From Methanobacteriota archaeon (lineage in GTDB: Archaea > Thermoplasmatota > Poseidoniia > Poseidoniales > Thalassarchaeaceae), in the NCBI GenBank assembly GCA_002730095.1, contig PBZE01000006.1, positions 1 through 44,984 on the forward strand: DNA of 44,984 nucleotides, in the 5' to 3' direction. The notes beneath the pieces are model-generated. The model made no database searches, had not been told where the DNA came from, and saw nothing but the letters and a program-made list of their open reading frames with translations. A program made the position numbers and the translations under genes. How positions within the stretch are numbered: position 1 is the stretch's first letter; every line of letters begins with the position of its first letter. This document shows, piece after piece, positions 1 to 10,500 of this stretch.

Positions 1-122
1 CTGATTGCGAGCCTAATTACATCAGACCTATTTCGCATGCCATCCAAGCCGACTAGTCTATCCAATTCTAGGAGATGATCTTCAGGAATTCTAAGCGAAA
101 TCATCGGGCTGTGACCTGTCAT
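1..122 (-). CDS. Ribbon-helix-helix DNA-binding protein, N-terminal part (runs off the edge)
   Basis: An open frame read from 122 down to the left edge gives about 40 residues starting MTGHSPMISLRIPEDHLLEL. It is too short for the ORF track. The layout (short beta strand MISLRIPE, helix DHLLELDRLV, a turn, then NRSDVIRLAI) is the classic CopG/Arc-type ribbon-helix-helix fold, in which two chains pair their strands to contact DNA. The ATG at 120-122 is preceded on its strand by GTAGGGGATCAAG, a plausible ribosome binding site, and by an AT-rich stretch near 160-170 that could hold a TATA box. It is divergent from the HD gene, so it may regulate itself or that gene; this is inference. The C-terminal part and any sensor domain are outside the window. 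Confidence 0.72.
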   Translation of the reverse strand, partial: MTGHSPMISLRIPEDHLLELDRLVGLDGMRNRSDVIRLAI

Positions 123-235
123 CTTGATCCCCTACTGGTCCATCGAGAGGGGGGAGGGGTATTAATTGTATCTCATATGAAATACAAATGAATTACAATA
201 TTGGTATTTTGATTATTCTTATTTTCTGTCGGCAG

Positions 236-253
236 TTCCCTTCAAGGGGGGAA
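236..253 (+). other. Short stem-loop in the leader of the HD gene
   Basis: TTCCC at 236-240 pairs with GGGAA at 249-253, with a G-rich apical segment able to extend the pairing. It lies about 27 nt upstream of the GTG start at 280. This may be a leader hairpin; no function can be assigned. Confidence 0.3.
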
Positions 254-279
254 ACATACTCGGAAGCTCGTGGTGTGCT

Positions 280-1596
280 GTGAAGACAATCAATGATGCA
301 ATACACGGACAGTTCAGAATCGACGGAGTTCGAGAGGATCTTCTATCCACCCCTGAAATGAATAAACTGAGTCATATCAAGCAATTGGGACTAGCTCATT
401 TGGTTTTCCCCGGTGCCCATCACACTCGTTTCGAGCACTCACTTGGCGTTTCCCATGTGGCTGGGATGATGGCTGATTCTCTAGGCTTGGATGGATTAGA
501 GAAAGACACTGTTGAGGTAGCTGCGCTTCTGCATGACGTAGGTCACGGACCATACTCCCATACATTGGAACACATTTTGCATGAGAGGGGTGGGATGGAT
601 CACATGTCCATAACAGAAGGGATTATTCTAGGAGACTATGACGTTTTGAGAGAAGGAGAGGGCGCATCTGTGCCCGGAAGGAGATCTGTCCCCGAGATCC
701 TTGAGAGTCACGGCATTGATCCTCGGGAGGTAGCTAGCTTAATCAGAGGGCCAGATGCAAAGGGCTCCGAAAGAAATCTTCTATCATGGGCCGAGGGTAG
801 AACGAACTTTGTTGAGAATGATAAAACAATGGCACATCTTATTCACGGCCCAGTGGACTGTGATCAGATAGACTATCTTCTCAGAGACTCACATTTCACA
901 GGCGTGAAGCATGGAATAATTGATCATAGAAGGCTAATAATGTGCCTTGAAAGTCATGGAGGAGATATTTCCGTAGAAGAGGGCGGACTGCCTGCTTTGG
1001 AAGGTATGTTAGTTGCCAGAGGACTAATGTACAGTGCAGTATATTTCCACAGGGTGACCAGAGTCACAGAGGTCATGCTCTCAAGAGCAGTAGAGAGAAG
1101 CGAGGAAGCGATTCCAGATTCATTAGACCTACAGAGGAGAGTTGATGCAGAGATTTGGCAAGTCCTCCACGAAGCTGGTGATTTTTCAAAGGACATGATT
1201 AGAAGATTGAAGTACAGGCAGCTGCTAAAGGTATGCCTTTCAAGAAGAAAGCAAGATTTGAGCGAAGATGATATCCTCCTCCTCACTGAGTTAGCTTCTG
1301 ACTCCAAGAAGAGGATGGATTTTGAGGATGAAATCGCTAGAAGATCCGGATTAGAACCAGGTTATGTCGCTATTGATGTCCCTAATATCAAACTCCTCCT
1401 ATCGGAACCAAGGATGTCTCAGGTCGATATCAGGATCATTGGAGATGATGGCAGAACTAGGTGGTTTAGGGAACATACGCCTTTGGCAGAAGCTCTCAGA
1501 AAGAGGCAAGTGAGTCAGGCAGTTTTCTACGTGATGACGATTCCGGGATTTGAGTCCAAGGTTTCTCAGGTGTCCGAAGATATTCTCTTCTCCTAG
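280..1596 (+). CDS. HD-domain phosphohydrolase of the SAMHD1/dNTPase-like family (COG1078)
   Basis: The 438-residue protein carries the metal-binding HD signature in the order expected for the SAMHD1/YwfO group: HTRFEHSLGVSH with His53, LLHDVGHGPYSH with the His85-Asp86 pair, and DCDQIDYLLRD near residue 193, which supplies the last Asp. Family members hydrolyse dNTPs or related phosphate esters and are cytosolic. Substrate cannot be read from the sequence. The start is a GTG because no in-frame ATG or GTG lies between it and the upstream stop region; the downstream reading MKTINDAIHGQFRIDG matches the usual family N-terminus (INDPIHG). It stands alone on the plus strand, followed after about 100 bp by gdhA. 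The family call is secure; the dNTPase activity is inferred. Confidence 0.88.
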   Translation: MKTINDAIHGQFRIDGVREDLLSTPEMNKLSHIKQLGLAHLVFPGAHHTRFEHSLGVSHVAGMMADSLGLDGLEKDTVEVAALLHDVGHGPYSHTLEHILHERGGMDHMSITEGIILGDYDVLREGEGASVPGRRSVPEILESHGIDPREVASLIRGPDAKGSERNLLSWAEGRTNFVENDKTMAHLIHGPVDCDQIDYLLRDSHFTGVKHGIIDHRRLIMCLESHGGDISVEEGGLPALEGMLVARGLMYSAVYFHRVTRVTEVMLSRAVERSEEAIPDSLDLQRRVDAEIWQVLHEAGDFSKDMIRRLKYRQLLKVCLSRRKQDLSEDDILLLTELASDSKKRMDFEDEIARRSGLEPGYVAIDVPNIKLLLSEPRMSQVDIRIIGDDGRTRWFREHTPLAEALRKRQVSQAVFYVMTIPGFESKVSQVSEDILFS

Positions 1597-1644
1597 ATAG
1601 GATATTTGCAGACATTGTTACGGGATATGATTCAAAAGGGCAAG

Positions 1645-1662
1645 GCCGCTCGCGCAAGCGGC
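1645..1662 (+). other. GC-rich hairpin between the HD gene and gdhA
   Basis: GCCGCT and AGCGGC form a perfect 6-bp stem with loop CGCGCA, about 30 nt upstream of the gdhA start. No U-tract follows, so it does not look like a classical terminator. It may sit in the gdhA leader. Confidence 0.4.
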
Positions 1663-1672
1663 TGGTACCTAA

Positions 1673-3795
<2,123 letters not shown>

Positions 3796-5934
3796 CTAAT
3801 TGCCTCCTGATATTCCCAAGCCGGGGATTCTAGTCTTGTTTTCCAAGTACCGAAGTATCAATGCCAAAGTCCATGTGACTATGAAATAGGAAATTAGAAC
3901 CATTCCATATGACCAGAATACCTGGAAGGTTACGGCATTGATCAACTTAGCCTTCCTTGTCAATTCGGAGTACCCTATCACCATCGCCAAAGACGAATTA
4001 AGAACCAAATTGACCATTTCATTGCCCATTGGAGGAATGCAAATCCTAATCGCTTGTGGCATTATAACCAATCTCATTGTCTGCATATAGTTCAGTCCAA
4101 TACTTCTCCCTGCTTCCATCTGCCCGGAAGGAATTGCGGCTATCGCCCCTCTTATTGTCTCACACTGATAAGCCCCAGAATTTAGTCCAAGAGCAAAAAT
4201 CGCACTTACGCACGCTCTATTGGAAAGTACATCGTCTCTCAAGAAAGACGTTATTAGACCGGTCGAACCATCCAGCATTTCCGCCAAGGGATCTCCAATG
4301 AGAGCTCCAATCTGCACTCCAAAGTGAATAAACAAGAACTGCACAATTAATGGCGTATTTCTGAATATGTCAGTGTATATTGTAGCAATGAAGTTCAGAG
4401 GCCTGACGCCCCAAGGATTCCAAATTACAGTTCTTCCAAAAATCTCCAGCTCAGATTTTTTATATTTCCCATTGGCAGAAATAAATAATCCACCAAGTAG
4501 CAAGAGGCTAACTCCAAGAATGAGGTATGCGAAATTCTCGAATTGCAGATCTCCGGTAATTCCTCCTGGATTTATTATCCCAATCGGGGCATAGATATAC
4601 TCCCATCCGTTAAGTCCAAGCCCCTCTATTATTGGAATTAGGTGATCCAAGAACATGAATCCTACGATGAATGAAACAGCTCCGAACAACCTTACTAAAA
4701 TCAGGCTCCTTTTCTGAGCAACCTCTTTCAATGTCGTCGGTGATGTCTTCATCATAGAAAGGGTGACTCCTAAGAAGAATCCAAGGAAAATTCCGAATAA
4801 TACGATATTTAGCGTAGCGAATAACCCGTCTATTAGCATCCCTTTGGAGTAATCAACAAAGTTTCCAAATTCACTGAAGTCTCTTACCTCGAAGCCAACC
4901 TGTTCGTCCTCTCCAGCCCTTTCAGTAATCAAAATTGACCCATTACTTCCTACAGCAATCCCTCTGAATCCATCTAGCATGGCAATATCATTGAAAGCTG
5001 TCAAGTTGTCTAAAGGAATCATTTGCCTATTCACGATGTTTCCGCCATCTTTACTCATTGACAGATATCCTTCAGTGCCAGAAAGAAGGAATTTATTCGT
5101 GGTCGCTACTTCTATCGATGTCAGATTAACGCCCAGATTACTAGAACCTCCCTCAGATTCAAAATATTGCATATTCCAGAGAAAACCAACAGGCGTGGAA
5201 ATCTCTCTCGAGGACTTCATAACCTCTCCCATATCGGTAATGGCGTATGCCCTAATGTCGCTATAGAACTCAACATCAATTATCCTTGACGATGATGCCT
5301 CAGAAGGGGCGTCTCTGTAATCCCAGGTAACGCCTCCATCGTCAGAAAATAGAATGGCCCCCTCCTCTCCAACTGCAATCCCCCTTTCGGAATCCAAGAA
5401 TGAAACATCAAGTAAGTCAACCCCACTTATTGAGTAATCGGACCATGAACCTGAATCGTACTTCCATATGGACCCGTTACTGCCCACAATTACCACAGAG
5501 GAATTCCCATTGAGGGAGACTCCTCGGATGTCCTCTTCTCCGGCGTCAAATGAGATATCCTCCCACTGCGATCCAGAATCGATTTTGATTATGACAGTCC
5601 CATCTCTACCAGCTGCCAGAAAGGCCCCAAATCCCGAGTCTGACATTGACAAATTCGAAGGTCCCATGGACTCCATTTGGGTCCATGTTGCGCCACTATT
5701 TTGACTGCCCAAAACTATCCCATTTTCTCCGAATGCCCATATTTCTTCACCCTCTCCCTCGACAGAAAATAAGTCACTTGTGACTCCACTATTTACCACA
5801 TCCCAACCACTCCTATACTCTTGAGCATTTGCAGTGACAGAAACCAATAAAATCGATAACAATACTATTGCAAAATATCTTGAAATCGAGTGTTTAAATG
5901 GGGAATTTGTTTGAGAAATTGCAGTTTCCCTCAT
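3796..5934 (-). CDS. Amino acid ABC permease with an N-terminal YCF48/BNR-like beta-propeller (fusion)
   Basis: The 712-residue protein has two halves. Residues 20-37 form a hydrophobic signal ending in ANA, which resembles a signal peptidase site. Residues ~40-345 hold about seven repeats of the form GxxGxIxxSxDGGxTW (for example IVLGSQNSGATW and AILFSDDGGVTW), the pattern of YCF48-like/BNR propellers. From ~350 the sequence is a HisM/GlnP-family permease with several membrane segments and the ATPase-coupling EAA loop (SGQMEAGRSIGLNYMQTM). Relatives in this transporter family are usually fused or paired with a Venus-flytrap binding protein; here none is seen in the window and the outside domain is a propeller instead. 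GGGGAG precedes the ATG. Domain order suggests the propeller is outside the cell. Its role (docking, capture or assembly) is inference. Confidence 0.86.
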   Translation of the reverse strand: MRETAISQTNSPFKHSISRYFAIVLLSILLVSVTANAQEYRSGWDVVNSGVTSDLFSVEGEGEEIWAFGENGIVLGSQNSGATWTQMESMGPSNLSMSDSGFGAFLAAGRDGTVIIKIDSGSQWEDISFDAGEEDIRGVSLNGNSSVVIVGSNGSIWKYDSGSWSDYSISGVDLLDVSFLDSERGIAVGEEGAILFSDDGGVTWDYRDAPSEASSSRIIDVEFYSDIRAYAITDMGEVMKSSREISTPVGFLWNMQYFESEGGSSNLGVNLTSIEVATTNKFLLSGTEGYLSMSKDGGNIVNRQMIPLDNLTAFNDIAMLDGFRGIAVGSNGSILITERAGEDEQVGFEVRDFSEFGNFVDYSKGMLIDGLFATLNIVLFGIFLGFFLGVTLSMMKTSPTTLKEVAQKRSLILVRLFGAVSFIVGFMFLDHLIPIIEGLGLNGWEYIYAPIGIINPGGITGDLQFENFAYLILGVSLLLLGGLFISANGKYKKSELEIFGRTVIWNPWGVRPLNFIATIYTDIFRNTPLIVQFLFIHFGVQIGALIGDPLAEMLDGSTGLITSFLRDDVLSNRACVSAIFALGLNSGAYQCETIRGAIAAIPSGQMEAGRSIGLNYMQTMRLVIMPQAIRICIPPMGNEMVNLVLNSSLAMVIGYSELTRKAKLINAVTFQVFWSYGMVLISYFIVTWTLALILRYLENKTRIPGLGISGGN

Positions 5935-5963
5935 ACGCTCCCCCTCACTTGGTACAGTTCTTA

Positions 5964-5971
5964 CAATATAG
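5964..5971 (-). promoter_or_regulatory. Candidate TATA box for the ABC transporter operon
   Basis: CTATATTG on the minus strand lies about 30 bp before the permease ATG at 5934. A start site about 25 nt downstream would leave a short leader containing the GGGGAG ribosome binding site. Confidence 0.4.
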
Positions 5972-5980
5972 TATCGGCGG

Positions 5981-5987
5981 TATAATC
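5981..5987 (+). promoter_or_regulatory. Candidate TATA box for purC
   Basis: TATAATC lies 53 bp before the purC ATG in a divergent intergenic region. The spacing predicts a transcript start near 6010. Confidence 0.35.
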
Positions 5988-6039
5988 ATGCTGACCTACC
6001 CTCAGTAATGTTCATCGTCGTCTTTCTTTCGCTGGGTTC

Positions 6040-6951
6040 ATGGCAAGCATGTTGTACAAGGGCAAGGTAAAGGAAGTGTGGAGTACCGATGATCCAGATG
6101 TTATCGAATTTAGATATACGGATCAGATAAGTGTCTTCGATCAGATAATTCCAAGCCTCGTTCCACGAAAGGGAGAGAGTCTCAATCGAACTTCTTGTCA
6201 TTGGTTCAAGCTTGTTGAGGAAGCTAATATTTGTGAAACACACATCATTGAAATGAATGCCCCAGATAGGGTTCTGGCGAGGAGGTTTGATGTAATCAGG
6301 GAGCCAGGTGCAATCCCTAGGGACATGGAAAATGTGTTTGTCCCCTTAGAAGTAATTTGCCGACACTACCTGGCTGGGGGCGGATGGCGAAGGTACGACA
6401 GAGGAGATGTCGGTCCAGAGGAGTTTGGTTTTGAGCCCGACACAATACTATTCGAGGGCATAAAGCTTCCAAAACCATATCTTGAGGTATCGACCAAATT
6501 TGAGAAGTTTGATAGACTCCTCGATAGAAAGGAAGCATTAGAGATTTCAAATCTCACAGAAGAAGAGTTCGATGCCATCTTGGACATTGTCATCAAGATT
6601 GATGAGATAATCGATCTAGAGGCTTCCAAAAGAGGACTAATACACGTAGATGGAAAAAAGGAATTCGCACTGGGAGCAGGCAGAGTCCCTGTACTTGTCG
6701 ACTCTTTCGGAACTCTAGATGAGGATAGATGGTGGGCCGCGGATGACTACGAGAATGGGGAAATAGTCTCCCTTTCAAAGGAATTTGTCAGGGAGCATTA
6801 TCTTGGTACTGGTCACTATGAGGACCTATATGATGCCAGAGAAAAAGGCACAGAAGAGCCACCTATCCCAGCACTGCCAGATGAGATTATCAATCAAACC
6901 GCTGAACTTTATGCAAGTATGTTTGAGCGGCTTACAGGTCAACATTTCTAG
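6040..6951 (+). CDS. purC: SAICAR synthetase (phosphoribosylaminoimidazole-succinocarboxamide synthase)
   Basis: This enzyme joins aspartate to CAIR in de novo purine synthesis in the cytosol, consuming ATP. The 303-residue length is that of the longer, yeast-like PurC rather than the ~240-residue bacterial form. Recognisable parts are YKGKVKEVW at the nucleotide-binding N-terminus, FDQIIPSLVPRKGESLNRTS, the PLEVICRHYLAGGGWRRY segment and GLIHVDGKKEFAL. The usual (D/E)E..TPDSSRFW region reads VDSFGTLDEDRWW, keeping the first Asp but changing several neighbours. The start could also be the ATG three codons on (6049). It ends one base before the convergent unknown gene at 6952. The enzyme call is strong; the altered motif is worth checking. 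Confidence 0.9.
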   Translation: MASMLYKGKVKEVWSTDDPDVIEFRYTDQISVFDQIIPSLVPRKGESLNRTSCHWFKLVEEANICETHIIEMNAPDRVLARRFDVIREPGAIPRDMENVFVPLEVICRHYLAGGGWRRYDRGDVGPEEFGFEPDTILFEGIKLPKPYLEVSTKFEKFDRLLDRKEALEISNLTEEEFDAILDIVIKIDEIIDLEASKRGLIHVDGKKEFALGAGRVPVLVDSFGTLDEDRWWAADDYENGEIVSLSKEFVREHYLGTGHYEDLYDAREKGTEEPPIPALPDEIINQTAELYASMFERLTGQHF

Positions 6952-7584
6952 TTATGAGTGACGCCTCATTAAGATTCCACACCTTCTTCTTTGTGCGGCT
7001 CGCAACATTGCTAGAAGTAACCTGAATGCGTAGTCAACCCCGCCATCCAATGGCTCTTCGGATAGGATTTCCCATCTCCCAGATCGAATAGCCCGCTGCA
7101 ACTCCGAGACTTCCTTCCTAGTGAGCCATCCAAGTAGGGTCAGTCCTCCGAATCCATCTCTGAAGCCAGACTCCCCAAGATTGTCTTCAGAAAGGCCATC
7201 AGATAGCTTGTACAAAAGTTCGTGCAATGTTGACATATCCCCCTTCTGCCTAGTGTATCTGAGCAAGTATGCTACTATATTTCCGTCTGAATAGGGGAAA
7301 CGCCCCAATTTCTCCTTCCCTGAACCGGAATCTATTCCCTCTGTTCTGGCTCCTGAACTATCTAGTTCGATAATTGCCAGATAAAGCAATGTCGCTGGAT
7401 CCATTTTTGGTTCAATGCCATCTTTGAGACTTTGGATATCAATTGAGTTCGGACTCACTTTCTTTATGTCCACGTGATCCCCTCCAAGAGATGACTGTAT
7501 TGATGGTATAACTTCGACTGGATCATGCACTATTGGATCAAATGTATGGAAATTCGGAAGGTTCGATTGCATGGCATTTTTCAC
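6952..7584 (-). CDS. Protein of unknown function
   Basis: The 210-residue reading has no membrane segment, signal or motif I recognise. The N-terminal ~60 residues look extended and polar, the rest is probably helical (PATLLYLAIIELDSS, IVAYLLRYTRQKG, FRLLLAMLRAAQRRR), and the C-terminus is basic. It begins two bases after the stop codon of the 1896-residue surface protein and is surely in the same transcript, so it may be functionally tied to it, for example on the cytoplasmic side. A second ATG four codons in is possible. The short spacing and codon usage like neighbours support a real gene; function is unknown. Confidence 0.7.
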   Translation of the reverse strand: MKNAMQSNLPNFHTFDPIVHDPVEVIPSIQSSLGGDHVDIKKVSPNSIDIQSLKDGIEPKMDPATLLYLAIIELDSSGARTEGIDSGSGKEKLGRFPYSDGNIVAYLLRYTRQKGDMSTLHELLYKLSDGLSEDNLGESGFRDGFGGLTLLGWLTRKEVSELQRAIRSGRWEILSEEPLDGGVDYAFRLLLAMLRAAQRRRCGILMRRHS

Positions 7585-7586
7585 CC

Positions 7587-10500
7587 CTACTTTCCCGATC
7601 TGAGTCGGTTTAGACGCTGCTCAAATACATCCATCTCTTCATCCTCAGGCTCCGATAAATCCGAAGTATCTGCTACTTCTTGTATAATTTCATCGCCGCT
7701 CTCTTCAACCGGACTCTCTTTCTTAATCTCTAACTCATCTCTTCTTTGAGATAATCTAGACTTCCTTTCCAAGGCCTTCTTTTCCACAGCCAATCTAGTC
7801 TTCTCCATCATTTCTCTACTTTCTCTGAAGTTCTTAGCCATCCATGCAAAGGCGATAGAAATTCCAATGACCAGGCTCGCTGAAGCAATCGCAGTACTGG
7901 AATCACTGAACCCGCCTTCGGAATTTTCAGAACCAGAAAGGACTATCCTCGCCTCATTATCAGTCGAGTCTGAATCTTGATCCCATGGGAACTCACAGCT
8001 TATGGTTGCCACAAGCTCCACTCCATCGCTCACATCCGGCCTTTCTATAGTCGGCCTAGGGGCTAGGGCACTAGACTCAGACATATCCACATAGTACTCT
8101 TCTGAATAAGAGCCAGCTTCCACTAAAATTTTGCAAATTGAATCATCTAAAATTTGTTGGTTACTTCTTTTTGTTAGTATTGAAATTTCTTGTCCATCCC
8201 CTGTCCCAGAAATTTGCAATCCCACTAGTCCGACATTCCAATCATTCCTTCTCACATCAAATATTTGACTAGTCGAGGTAACTTCTATTCCCCTTGAGTC
8301 TATGACTCTGAGTGTTAACTCACTATATCCCGGTGCAGGATTCCAGCCTTCTGAACTCAAATTAACCACTCCCGAAGATAATCCCGGGCCAACATCACTC
8401 GAAATGGAGTCAATCATGCTTCCTTGATCATCGGAAAGAATAATCGTAAACTCGAAGTTTTCTGTCCCATTCAATATTGTACAACTGGCCTGTACCGATG
8501 CGACCTCTCCTCCTATGGAACAACTGGCCATTCTAGAAGGCGTATTGGAAACCCATGACCTATATTCAAGGGATACCGTTGAGTCTACTGTGAAGCTTCC
8601 ATTTTTCTCTATTTCCGAATCCCAGAGCCATCCAATCGGCCCCATCCATGGAAGTGACCCAGTTTCCGAGTCAATCACAACACTATTGGAATCGGTCCCA
8701 TGAATTCTCATTACATATTGGTCCCCCGAAGTAGAAATGATTACTGGACTGTTTGCCCATGAATAATCTTCTTTCCTAGTATCTAGGGAGATTTCCCTCT
8801 GGTTGCCCTCTGTATCGGAGGCCAAGATTCTGATAGTTTTTACATCTCCCTCCCATGATTTGTCAGGGATCACCTCAAGTGGTACTCCGGAAATCTCGCC
8901 TACTCCCATGATAACATTACCCTCTCCAGAGACATTCCACCCACTCGGTAGGCTAAGTACCATGAACGATATTGTACTTGGCGAATTGCCAGTATTTTCA
9001 ACCAAAGCCAATGGATAACCTCCGTTTTCGCTTACGACCCAGTCCCCAAATCCTATCAATGAAAAATCATGTGTGGCGGAGACCCTCAATGGGAAAACTA
9101 TCTCCGAAAGGCCAGTAGAGTCTCCTTCTTTGATCCTAAGGGTCAGTTCTACTGCCCTACCATGGACAGCATTTTCAGGAGGTGTAATGTTTAGGAGAAG
9201 TGGTGCACTTTCGCCCGGCTCTATAATTGGAAGATCCTCTATTTCGCCAATATGCCAGCCGCTTTCGCCAGATACGAACATGGAAATGTAGGGACGAGAG
9301 GGAGAATTTCCCGTCTGGACTACAGAGAGTAAAACCTCGGATCCTTCGGGGTCGACTTCTAGACTGGCCTGATTGACTATCGCGTTCCAAGATGGTACAT
9401 GCCCCGATTCGACCGAGAATGAAAATGCAGAAACCTCTTGCCCACGGGAAAATGCTGTAACGGTCACTTCAACCTCTGACCCACTCCAAGCATCAATGGG
9501 GATGGTAGTGCTAATCTCCATAATTTCACTCTCATTGACTCCTACGTTAGATACTGAATCTCCATACGAAGTCCAATCAGTGGAAACATCACCATTTTCA
9601 AGAGTGATTGATGTTGAAGTAATCAGTTCCAAATCATCATCGAGGTTGCCAATGTTGGTCGCTATAACATTCATTCTGAAAATCTCTCCAGGGTCAGCTG
9701 TTACCATTGCTCCATCCCCTTCTATCTCCCCTTCCTGGGTAACGAAATATGGATAGATGTCCCATTGATGGTCCTGCCTCGCCTCGAATGCAATTTCAAC
9801 TAGTGAGCTTGAATCAATGTCACCCAGGGAGCGCATCTCGAACAAAATCCTAATGGGGACCCTAGCAGGGGTATTTTCCGGAAGAACAACTGTAATTGGG
9901 ACAGTTGTCAGACTTCCGGCCGATAATGATACTGTGTCCCTTGAAAAGGAAACGATTATTCCGGGATCTTCAGAAATATTTTCGTCCATTACCAATGAGT
10001 AACCCAATTCATACGAGTCGTACCCGTTACCCGGGTTCTCAAGCCTCAAAACCACGAGAGCTTCTTCATCTACATCAACTAGTAGGGGCTGTTCTGAAGG
10101 TGCAGAAACAATCATCGACGATCTGTAGATTTGTAAGACCTCAAGAGAAAATATGAGAGAGTGATCAGCAGACTCGTTGCTGGGATCTTCGAAGTAATGA
10201 AATGCCGGTGCTGCGCTATCGGGTAGATCCAATGACAGGATCCCTTCGCCAGTCCCACTAGTGACATCCATAGTAACAAAGTCGCCGTTTATCATCAAGT
10301 CCCCGGATGCCGACCAAATCCATCCAGTTTTTGCCATTCCAGCAGAAGAAAGAGACCATGTCAGTGTGTCTGATTCCGAAGGTCTGTCAGCCTCTATGTT
10401 CCATTGCAGATTTGTTGTTGGTACGCTTCTGATATGGCTTCTACTAACTACGCCCGAGGCAATGAAGGTCAAGTCAACCGTCTGGCATGCTTCATCTCCA

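Noticed and set aside
1645-1662. Bacterial-type intrinsic terminator for the HD gene
   Set aside because: No T tract follows the hairpin on either strand.
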